Part shown: positions 1 through 6,701 of the stretch, piece by piece
Layout of the letters: each line of letters begins with the position of its first letter
Numbering within the stretch: the first letter of the stretch is position 1
Source: Sphingomonas parva (ex Maeng et al. 2020)
Lineage (GTDB): Bacteria > Pseudomonadota > Alphaproteobacteria > Sphingomonadales > Sphingomonadaceae
Assembly: GCF_004564275.1 (NCBI RefSeq)
Contig: NZ_SPDV01000019.1
Coordinates: forward strand, 1 to 64,000
Reading direction: 5' to 3'
DNA length: 64,000 bases
The notes under the pieces: model-generated
The model's database searches: none
Told to the model about the DNA's origin: nothing
The model's input: the letters and a program-made list of their open reading frames with translations, nothing else
Translations under genes and position numbers: made by a program

Positions 1-1
1 C

Positions 2-355
2 CACGAACGACCGCATGAGGCGCTCGGCCAGACGCCTCCGGCGCAGCACTACACGCCGTCCTCGCGTCAGCTGCCGGAGCAGCTTGCCGAGCCAGACTAT
101 CCGCGTGAGGCCATTGTGCGACGGGTACGCTCGAGCGGCGAAATACGATGGCCAGGCGGTCTGATCTACGTGTCCGAAGCCCTGATCGGCGAGGTGGTCG
201 CGATCGAAGAAACCGCCGATGGCGAGTTGCGCATGCGCTTTTTCGATACACCCCTGGCCGTGCTGGACCTCCGGCAGAAGCGTCTTCGAAGACTGGGTGT
301 GCCCGCGCGCGGGCACACCCAGTCTCCAAATCTGTCACCCATCTATCCGGTCTAA
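2..355 (+). CDS. IS481-family transposase, C-terminal fragment
   Basis: Open frame running in from the window edge and ending at TAA 353-355 (117 residues visible). It begins with HERPHEALGQTPPAQHY, the typical end of the rve integrase catalytic core with its last acidic region, followed by the small C-terminal domain with EIRWPGGLIYVSEALIGE as seen in IS481-like transposases. The catalytic DDE residues are upstream of the window, so activity cannot be judged. A 34-bp perfect palindrome lies inside the last codons (291-324). The frame is intact as far as it is visible. Confidence 0.75.
   Translation, partial: HERPHEALGQTPPAQHYTPSSRQLPEQLAEPDYPREAIVRRVRSSGEIRWPGGLIYVSEALIGEVVAIEETADGELRMRFFDTPLAVLDLRQKRLRRLGVPARGHTQSPNLSPIYPV
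291..324. repeat. 34-bp perfect palindrome in the transposase 3' end
   Basis: Bases 291-307 are exactly the reverse complement of 308-324 (core GCCCGCGCGCGGGC), with no unpaired loop. It is translated as part of the transposase C-terminus. It could fold as a terminator-like hairpin on either strand (no T-tract follows) or be a protein or crossover site of the element. Its role is unknown. Confidence 0.85.
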
Positions 356-385
356 AGTGTCACCCACCCATCCGCTGGACAGAGT

Positions 386-1078
386 TCAGTGCCCGAGGTC
401 GTCGCGGTAGCGGGCGTCGAGGTAGCGGCCGTGGGTCTCGACGCGCATGCGCTCGTCGCGGCTCGCCTCGTGGGTCAGCCGCGCCACTTCCTCCGCGATC
501 GTGCCGAGGCCCCGCTCGAAGCGCACTCGGGTCTCGACGTCGGTCTCGCGGGTCTGGGAGGGCAGGTTGCACCACGCCTGGACGAGGTTGGGAAGGTGCT
601 CGCCGAGCAATTTGCGCGCATCCCAGGCGAGCGACGAGCCCGGGTCGATGCGGCCGAGATGCGGCGGCAGATCGCCGAGGTTGACGAGGATCGCGTCGAT
701 CGCTGCGGCGGCGGTCTGCGGCAGATGCATGCGCTGGTCGAGCAGCCACTCCTCGGCCTGGCCGGGCAGCGCCGCCAGCTCCTCGCGGGAGAAAGAGGAC
801 GTCCGCCGCTTCGGCAGCAGGCCGGACGCGGCGAGCCCTGCGACCGCCGCGGCGCCCGCTGCCAGCGCCGCGGAGGTGACCGGCGCAAAGGCGATGCCGA
901 CGCCGAATGCCCCGACTGCGAACACGCCGGCGACCGCGCCCGCCTTCTTTGCGTTCTGCATCGCCTGGCGCTGCCGGCGCTCCTGCCGCCGCTTCTCGGC
1001 GTCGCGCACGGCCTTCGTCTTGATGTGGCGGCGGACGAACTCCTCGGCCGCCCTGAACGCGTCGCCGAGGCCGATCAT
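386..1078 (-). CDS. Membrane protein, XpaC-like, third gene of a TelA operon
   Basis: 230 residues. A charged N-terminal helix rich in Arg/Gln (about 20-42) is followed by two hydrophobic alanine/glycine segments (about 46-90) that should span the membrane, then a soluble helical C-terminal region. The last 80 residues resemble the end of the upstream neighbour (shared pattern DARKLLGEHLPNL versus DARRLMGKHLPDL, and ETHGRYLDARYRD versus ETQGRFIESRYKD), so the two are paralogues. Its ATG overlaps the neighbour's stop in an ATGA. XpaC-family proteins with this topology commonly sit beside TelA, hence the name; that link is inference from context, and the biochemical function is unknown. Confidence 0.6.
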   Translation of the reverse strand: MIGLGDAFRAAEEFVRRHIKTKAVRDAEKRRQERRQRQAMQNAKKAGAVAGVFAVGAFGVGIAFAPVTSAALAAGAAAVAGLAASGLLPKRRTSSFSREELAALPGQAEEWLLDQRMHLPQTAAAAIDAILVNLGDLPPHLGRIDPGSSLAWDARKLLGEHLPNLVQAWCNLPSQTRETDVETRVRFERGLGTIAEEVARLTHEASRDERMRVETHGRYLDARYRDDLGH

Positions 1079-1815
1079 TGGCCGTCGAGGCCGCCACTGT
1101 CCTTGTAGCGGCTTTCGATGAAGCGACCCTGGGTCTCGAACTTCTGCCGCTCGCTCTCGGCGAGCTTGGCGGCGATGTCGTCGAGGCTGCCGCGGGCGGC
1201 GTCGAGGCTGGAGACGAGGCGCTCGTCAACGGTCAGGCCCTCGCCGTCGCGCTCGCTGCGATAAGCGGCGGGGACGCGCTCGTAGCGCTCGAGCAGGTCG
1301 GGAAGGTGCTTGCCCATCAGCCGGCGCGCATCCTGCGCCAGCGGATCGAGCGGATCAAGCTCGCCGAGCCGCGATTCGAGTAGGGGCAGGGTGGCGCTGA
1401 TCTCGTCCACCCGGCGCGCGGCGGGGGCCGGCAGCGCGGCGCGCTCGCGAACCAGCAGGCTGTCGAGCTGGCGGACGACGGTGCGGGTCGGCAGGTCCTC
1501 GCTATAGGCGACGCGTTTCGGCTCGGCCGGCCAGAAGGAGAAGAGCAAGAGGATCACGAGGGTGAGGAAGGCGACGACGAACAGGCCGTTGATGCCGATC
1601 GGCCCGACGATCAGCCCGAAGGCGATCGTCGCGACGATCAGGGCCGTGATCGCGGCGCCCATGCCGGCGAGGCGCTTGCCGACCGAGCGCGCGGTCCGCG
1701 CATAGCCGCGGCGCCGGGCGGCGGCCGCCGCCTGCGAGGCGTTGCCGTCGTAGCGCGCGACCACCTCGTCGAAGCGGGCGATCGCCTGGTCTACACCGCG
1801 GGGGTGGCGGGGCAT
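1075..1815 (-). CDS. Membrane protein, XpaC-like, second gene of a TelA operon
   Basis: 246 residues. An N-terminal soluble helix (1-45) precedes two strong transmembrane segments (about 50-92, including GLFVVAFLTLVILLLFSFW), and a long helical cytoplasmic region follows. Its C-terminus is similar to that of the next gene. It starts 13 bp after the telA stop and overlaps the following gene by 4 bp, so all three genes are co-transcribed. The family assignment to XpaC (PF10112-like) is tentative: topology and TelA neighbourhood support it, but no diagnostic motif was verified. Confidence 0.6.
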   Translation of the reverse strand: MPRHPRGVDQAIARFDEVVARYDGNASQAAAAARRRGYARTARSVGKRLAGMGAAITALIVATIAFGLIVGPIGINGLFVVAFLTLVILLLFSFWPAEPKRVAYSEDLPTRTVVRQLDSLLVRERAALPAPAARRVDEISATLPLLESRLGELDPLDPLAQDARRLMGKHLPDLLERYERVPAAYRSERDGEGLTVDERLVSSLDAARGSLDDIAAKLAESERQKFETQGRFIESRYKDSGGLDGQ

Positions 1816-1828
1816 CTAGTGTCCGTCC

Positions 1829-3025
1829 TCACCGCTCGATCGGTGCGAGCAGCGACTGGGTGGCGCTGCCGCCGGCGAGGCGGTTCTGCTCGACGCCCTC
1901 GGCCCGGGCGATGTAGCCGCGGCTCTTCTCGACCTCGCTGGTCAGCGTGTTCACCGTCTGCTTCATGCTCGACAGCGCCTCGACCTTGAATTGATCGATC
2001 GAGTCCATCGTGTCGTAGATGTTCTGGAAGGCGCGCTGCAGCGTCTCGAGCGGGATCGTCGACGAGGCGGCCTGCTGGTGGATCGTCGCCGTCTGACTCT
2101 TCAGCAGATTGCCGGTGGTGTCGATGATGTTGGCGGTCGTCGTGTTGAGCGCGGTGATCTGATCGAGCACGAGCCGCTGGTTGGTCAGCGCCTGGGCGAC
2201 GGTCACCGCGGTGCGCAGCGCCGAGACCGTGGTGGTCGAGGCGCGGTCGACGCCCTTGATCAGCTCGACATTGTTCTTCTTGACGAGATCGAGCGCGAGA
2301 TAGCCCTGCACCGTCACCGCCATCTGGGTGAGCAGATCGGTGGTGCGCTGGCGGGTGTAGAACAGCGCGCTCTCGCGGATCGCCTTGGCCTTCGCCGGCT
2401 CGGTCGCGTCGAGATCGTTCGCTTTCTCCTCGAGCTTGGCGTCGAGCAGCTTCGAGATGTGGATCATCTGCTCGAGCTGGCCCATCGTCTTCCACAGCGA
2501 CGCGCGCTCGGTGTCGATCGCGGCATTGTCCATCAGCAGCTCGTCCTTGCCCGAGCCGAGCCGGGCGAGGATGGTCGAGATGTGGCTCTGCGCCGATTTG
2601 TAGCCGTCGAAATAATTGCGCAACTTGGTGCCGAACGGGATGATCCCGAACAATTTCTTGGGCGCGAGGAGATTGCCCTGTTTGCCCGGATCGAGATCCT
2701 CGACGGTGCGGCGCAGCTCGGTGAGATCGGCGCCGATGCCGGTATCGGAATCGATCGCCTTGACCGGCCGGTCGAGGAAGCGGTTCGAGGCGCCCGCCGC
2801 CTCGGCGATCTGCTTGCGGCCCATGTTGGTGAGCTCGTCGACCTTGCGGCCGAACTCGGGGCTGTTCGCGTCAACGGCGACAAGCTCGGCGACGAACTTG
2901 TCGGCAACGGTCTCGAGCTTCGACTTCACGCCTTCCTCGATCGGCACCAGGCCGGCGGCCTGCTCCGGCTCGACCGTGGCGAGCGCCTCGGGCGCCTCCA
3001 GCTTGAGCTTGGTGTCGGTGGCCAT
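1829..3025 (-). CDS. TelA-family (toxic anion resistance) protein
   Basis: 398 residues, soluble and almost wholly helical, matching the KlaA/TelA family in length (about 370-400) and pattern. Recognisable pieces are the N-terminal ELTNMGRKQI region, the central LAPKKLFGIIPFGTKLRNYFD segment split by a short linker, YTRQRTTDLLTQMAVTVQGYLALDLVKKNN in the middle and STIPLETLQRAFQNIYDTMD near the end. Members are linked to tellurite and other envelope stress, mostly by genetics; the mechanism is unclear. The ATG has a good GGGAGG site. First gene of an operon with two XpaC-like membrane proteins, which suggests a peripheral partner on the membrane. Confidence 0.82.
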   Translation of the reverse strand: MATDTKLKLEAPEALATVEPEQAAGLVPIEEGVKSKLETVADKFVAELVAVDANSPEFGRKVDELTNMGRKQIAEAAGASNRFLDRPVKAIDSDTGIGADLTELRRTVEDLDPGKQGNLLAPKKLFGIIPFGTKLRNYFDGYKSAQSHISTILARLGSGKDELLMDNAAIDTERASLWKTMGQLEQMIHISKLLDAKLEEKANDLDATEPAKAKAIRESALFYTRQRTTDLLTQMAVTVQGYLALDLVKKNNVELIKGVDRASTTTVSALRTAVTVAQALTNQRLVLDQITALNTTTANIIDTTGNLLKSQTATIHQQAASSTIPLETLQRAFQNIYDTMDSIDQFKVEALSSMKQTVNTLTSEVEKSRGYIARAEGVEQNRLAGGSATQSLLAPIER

Positions 3026-3150
3026 CCATTCCCTCCCTTGGGTGCTTGTCGCTAGATGGGGCAGGCGGGCCGCTTAGCGCAAGGGGCTAGTGTGTTGTAT
3101 GTCTAAGTCAGTGGCCGGCGCGGCGGCTCGGCAGTGCTCTGAACACCCGG

Positions 3151-4869
3151 TCAGGGGCGGCGGAGCTCGACGACGTTGCCGCCCGGCGGGGCTTCGGCCA
3201 GCGCCTCGCTGATCAGCGCCGCGACCTCGGCGATCCGATACGGTTTCTTGAGCAGCCGCTCGTCGGAGAGACTGGCACCGAAGGTCTGGAAATCGGCATA
3301 GCCGGTGGCGAAGACGACCGGCAGGTCCGGCCGAAGCTCGCGGACGCGGCGGGCGAGCTCGACGCCGTTGATCCCGGGCATCGCCACGTCGGTGAGCAGA
3401 AGGGCGAAGCCGTCCGCCTCGAGCGCCTTCAGCGCGGCGTCGCCGCCGTTCGCCGCCTCCACCTCATAGCCGAGCTCCTCGATCATCGCGGCGGCGACGA
3501 GGCGCACATCGTCGTCGTCGTCGACGACGAGGATGCGGGTGCGCGGACGCGGGCGCACCTCGAGATAGGCGGGCTGCGCCGTCTCACGAGCCTGTTCGGT
3601 GCGCGGCAAATAGATGGTCACGGTGGTCCCTTCGCCCTCGCAGGTCTCGATGCGCGCGGTGCCGCCGGACTGGCGGGCGAAGCCGTAGAGCTGCGCGAGG
3701 CCGAGGCCGGTACCCTTGCCCTGCTCCTTGGTGGTGAAGAAGGGTTCGAAGGCGCGCGCGAGCACGGCGGGCGACATGCCGGTGCCGGTGTCGGAGACGG
3801 AGAGGGCGACATATTCGCCCGGGGCGAGCTCGCCGGCCAGAGCGGGGGGCACGCTCTCCTGATTGGCGGTCGCGATGGTGAGGCGGCCGCCGGCGGGCAT
3901 CGCGTCGCGCGCGTTGATCGCGAGGTTGAGGATCATCACCTCGAGCTGGGTCGGATCGGCGAGCGCCTGCCAGAGATTGGGCTCGAGCCGGGTCTCGACG
4001 CGCACGTGGCGGCCGATCGTGCGGGCGAGCAGATCGCCCATGCCGGAGATGATGTCGTTGGGCTGCAGCGGGGTCGGGGACAGGCGCTGGCGGCGGGAGA
4101 AAGCGAGGAGCTGGGCGGTCAGCCGGGCGCCGCGCTCGGCGGCCTGGAGCGCGTTGCCGGCGAGGCGGCGCAATTTCTCGTCGTCGGTGCGGCGCAGCAG
4201 CAGGTCGAGCGAGCCGACCACGGCGGTGAGCAGATTGTTGAAATCGTGGGCAATGCCGCCGGTCAGCTGGCCGACCGCCTCCATCTTCTGGGCCTGGACC
4301 AGCCGCGCCTCGGCCCGCTCGCGCTCCGCGATCTCGGCGGTCAGCCGGTCGTTGGCGGCGGCGAGGTCGCGGGTGCGGTCGGCGACCTTGGCCTCGAGCG
4401 TGTCGGCGAGCTCGCGCAGTTGCGCCCGGGCGGTCTCGAGATCGGCGAGATGCTGCGCAGCGAGCCGCTGACGGCGGCGGCCGCGCCGTGCCGCGCGCGC
4501 CGCGCTGATCAGCGAGGCGGGGTGGAGCGGCCGCTCGAGGATGGTGACGTTGACCAGCTCCTCGAGCGACCGCGAGCCCTGGCGCGTCTCGCCGCGCCGG
4601 CTGAGCAGCACGAACGGGAAATCGGACCAGGGCGGCTGCCGGTCGAGCGCCTCGCGCAGCTGGGCGCTGTCGATGCGCGACAGCGCGTCGTCGGTGACGA
4701 TCGCGCCGGCGGTGTCGCCGGCGATCAGCGCGGCGAGCAGCGCCTCGCCGTCATGATCGGCGCGCCAGGAAAGGCCGGCGCTGGCGAGCAGCTCGCCGAT
4801 CACCTGAGCGTCGCGCCCCGACGGCGCGATCACCAGGAAGGCGTCGTCCTCAGGCCGGCCGGTCACCAC
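3151..4869 (-). CDS. Hybrid histidine kinase with degenerate N-terminal receiver
   Basis: 572 residues with no transmembrane segment, so cytoplasmic. Residues 1-130 look like a receiver fold without a convincing phospho-acceptor; a coiled coil follows (about 138-195). The HisKA box contains GGIAHDFNNLL with the phosphorylated His (about 208-220). The HATPase domain has NARDAMPAGG, DTGTGM and KGTGLGLA. A C-terminal receiver (about 448-565) carries the acidic pocket VVDDDDDV, phospho-Asp in LLTDVAMPG and conserved Lys in LLKKPY. GTG start at 4869 inside the upstream KaiC gene (20-bp overlap), implying translational coupling. The likely input is the KaiC-like ATPase; no separate output regulator is adjacent. 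Confidence 0.88.
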   Translation of the reverse strand: MVTGRPEDDAFLVIAPSGRDAQVIGELLASAGLSWRADHDGEALLAALIAGDTAGAIVTDDALSRIDSAQLREALDRQPPWSDFPFVLLSRRGETRQGSRSLEELVNVTILERPLHPASLISAARAARRGRRRQRLAAQHLADLETARAQLRELADTLEAKVADRTRDLAAANDRLTAEIAERERAEARLVQAQKMEAVGQLTGGIAHDFNNLLTAVVGSLDLLLRRTDDEKLRRLAGNALQAAERGARLTAQLLAFSRRQRLSPTPLQPNDIISGMGDLLARTIGRHVRVETRLEPNLWQALADPTQLEVMILNLAINARDAMPAGGRLTIATANQESVPPALAGELAPGEYVALSVSDTGTGMSPAVLARAFEPFFTTKEQGKGTGLGLAQLYGFARQSGGTARIETCEGEGTTVTIYLPRTEQARETAQPAYLEVRPRPRTRILVVDDDDDVRLVAAAMIEELGYEVEAANGGDAALKALEADGFALLLTDVAMPGINGVELARRVRELRPDLPVVFATGYADFQTFGASLSDERLLKKPYRIAEVAALISEALAEAPPGGNVVELRRP

Positions 4870-6367
4870 GGTTCACCAGGAGGTCGTCATTATTCCCTTC
4901 GAGCACCGGCACGCCGGTGAGCACGCCGCGGAAGCCTTCCAGCCTGCTGCCGACGCGGATACCGCCGCCGTCGATCATCAGCTCGCGGATGGTCGACTCG
5001 TGCGGGCCGGTCCGTTTCTTCAGCATCGAGAGCGCGCGCCGGATCTCGCCGCGCGCCTCGAAGAAGCGCAGGAGGATGACGGCGTCGGAGAGGTAGGTGA
5101 GATCGACCGGCGACTGCATCGAGCCGATCATCCCGCTCTGGGCGAGGATCAGGAAGGTGAGCACGCCCTGCTGGTTCAGATAGGTGACGATCTCGTGCAT
5201 CTGGAGCAGCATGAACTGCTCGTGCGGCATCGCGTGCTGGTAGCCGGAGAGCGAATCTAGCACGACGATGCAGACGCCGTCCTCGACCTGCTGGCGGAGC
5301 AGGCCGGTGAGCTCGCCCGGGGAGAGCTCGGCAGGATCGACCTGGCGGAAGGTGAAGCAGCCATTCTCGACGAACGGCGCGAGATCCATGCCGAGGCCAC
5401 GGGCGCGGCGCATGAACACGGCCTCGGTCTCGTCGAAGCTGACGAAGAAGGCGCGGTCGCCGCGCACCAGCCCGGCGTGCACATATTGGAGGACGAGGGT
5501 CGACTTGCCGGCGCCGGACGGGCCGACGACGAGGTTGGTCGTGCCGTGATCGAGACCGCCGCCGACCAGAGCGTCGAGCTCGCGGATGCCGCTCGCCGCC
5601 TGGGCATGGGCATTTCCCGCATCGGGGTGGGAGGCGGCGACCAGGCGCGGGAAGATCTCGATGCCGCCGGTGCGGATGCGGATGTCGTGATAGCCGCCCT
5701 GGAAGGCGCGGCCGCGCATCTTCCAGACGCGCAGCCGCCGGCGCTCGGCGCCGTAGGGTACGGCGATCTGATCGAGGCGGATGACGCCGTGCGCGAGGCT
5801 GTGAAGGCTGAGATCGTCCTCGTTCTGGGTGAGATCGTCGAGGAACAGCACGGTGCAATTATGCTGCGCGAAGTAATGCTTCAGCGCCAGCACCTGGCGG
5901 CGGAAGCGCAGCGGCCCCTGCGCCAGGAGGCGGATCTCCGAAAGGCTGTCGAACACGATCCGCGCCGGCGCCACGCGCTCGACCTCTTCCATCACCATTC
6001 CGACCGTCTCGCCGAGCTCGAGATCGGAGGCGTAGACGATCGATTGCTCGCGCTCGGAGTCGAGGCTGAGCTCGGGCGGGATCAGCTCGAAGATCTCTAT
6101 GCCGTCGAGGCTCCAGCCGTGCGCGGCCGCGCCGTGCAGGATCTCGTTCCGGCTCTCGGACAGGGTGATGTAGAGGCAGCGCTCGTCCTTGCGCTTGCCC
6201 TCGAGCAGGAATTGCAGGCCGAGCGTCGTCTTGCCCGAGCCGGGCTCGCCCTCGACCAGATGGACGCGATTGGCCGCAAAGCCGCCGGCGAGGATGTCAT
6301 CCAGTGGCCGGAGTCCCGACGACACGGGGCCGCCTTCGTCGAGCAGTTCCTTCTCCGCGGCCATCAT
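4850..6367 (-). CDS. KaiC-like double-domain RecA/RAD55-type ATPase
   Basis: 505 residues made of two tandem KaiC domains. Walker A motifs are GEPGSGKT (about 40-47) and GPSGAGKS (about 283-290); Walker B-like strands are ARIVFDSLSE and CIVVLDSLSG. The end of domain two, GPHESTIRELMIDGGGI, matches KaiC-type ATPases. By my alignment the cyanobacterial Ser431/Thr432 phosphosite positions read Thr-Tyr (DLTYLSD), so clock-type autophosphorylation is not assured. No kaiA or kaiB is visible. The gene is translationally coupled to a hybrid histidine kinase, so it probably acts as an ATP-dependent signalling scaffold. The signal is unknown. Confidence 0.88.
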   Translation of the reverse strand: MMAAEKELLDEGGPVSSGLRPLDDILAGGFAANRVHLVEGEPGSGKTTLGLQFLLEGKRKDERCLYITLSESRNEILHGAAAHGWSLDGIEIFELIPPELSLDSEREQSIVYASDLELGETVGMVMEEVERVAPARIVFDSLSEIRLLAQGPLRFRRQVLALKHYFAQHNCTVLFLDDLTQNEDDLSLHSLAHGVIRLDQIAVPYGAERRRLRVWKMRGRAFQGGYHDIRIRTGGIEIFPRLVAASHPDAGNAHAQAASGIRELDALVGGGLDHGTTNLVVGPSGAGKSTLVLQYVHAGLVRGDRAFFVSFDETEAVFMRRARGLGMDLAPFVENGCFTFRQVDPAELSPGELTGLLRQQVEDGVCIVVLDSLSGYQHAMPHEQFMLLQMHEIVTYLNQQGVLTFLILAQSGMIGSMQSPVDLTYLSDAVILLRFFEARGEIRRALSMLKKRTGPHESTIRELMIDGGGIRVGSRLEGFRGVLTGVPVLEGNNDDLLVNRGDRPA

Positions 6368-6503
6368 GATCCTTCCGAGGTCGAGCGGCCGCTTCCCCGG
6401 CGGGCCCGGTGTCCGGCGGCGCTAGCAGATGTTCCCTGGACGAAACAGAGCACAAAGACCGGCTTGCCGGGACAGGCGGGCGGCTCCCCGCGCGCCGGCC
6501 GTG

Positions 6504-6692
6504 TCATACCCGGAGCTGCTTCAGCGTCGCCTCGTCGACCTTGCCGGTCAGGCCAGGCACCTCGTCGAGCTCGCGCAGCTCGGTGAAGCCGCCGCGCTCC
6601 TCGCGGTAGCGCACGATCTCGTGCCCGTGGCCCTTCAGGCCCTCCAGCGCGTCGAACTCGTCCTGGCTCGCCTGGTTGATGTCGATTGCCAT
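6504..6692 (-). CDS. Small helix-hairpin-helix (ComEA-like) protein
   Basis: 62 residues starting MAIDINQASQDEFDALEGL, with two consecutive helix-hairpin-helix turns (EGLKGHG and DEVPGLTG). This arrangement binds DNA backbone non-specifically in ComEA and related domains. No signal peptide, so it is cytoplasmic, unlike secreted ComEA. It begins 9 bp after the ligD stop on the same strand and is probably co-transcribed with it. A role in end joining is an inference from position only. Confidence 0.72.
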   Translation of the reverse strand: MAIDINQASQDEFDALEGLKGHGHEIVRYREERGGFTELRELDEVPGLTGKVDEATLKQLRV

Positions 6693-6701
6693 CGTCGCTC
6701 C

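Larger units (their letters stand above)
1..382 (+). mobile_element. Right end of an IS481-type insertion sequence (cut by window start)
   Basis: The window opens inside an insertion sequence. The C-terminal part of its transposase (2-355) is followed by a terminal region with two copies of TGTCACCCA about 25 bp apart (333 and 358), each followed by a similar stretch ending in ATCCG. Repeated TGTCACCC motifs at the ends are a habit of IS481-like elements as I know them. The outer boundary near 382 is inferred from the end of the second repeat, four bases before the next gene's stop codon. The left end and any target duplication lie outside the window. Confidence 0.65.

Noticed and set aside
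1991-3055. Long open frame on the strand opposite telA
   Set aside because: It is the mirror of the telA codon pattern in a G+C-rich genome; the product is Arg/Leu/Gly low-complexity without domains, while the other strand encodes clear TelA.
1-6367. Genomic island carried by the IS481 element
   Set aside because: Only one IS end is visible, and base composition and codon use of the following genes look like the rest of the window; no integrase or att duplication seen.
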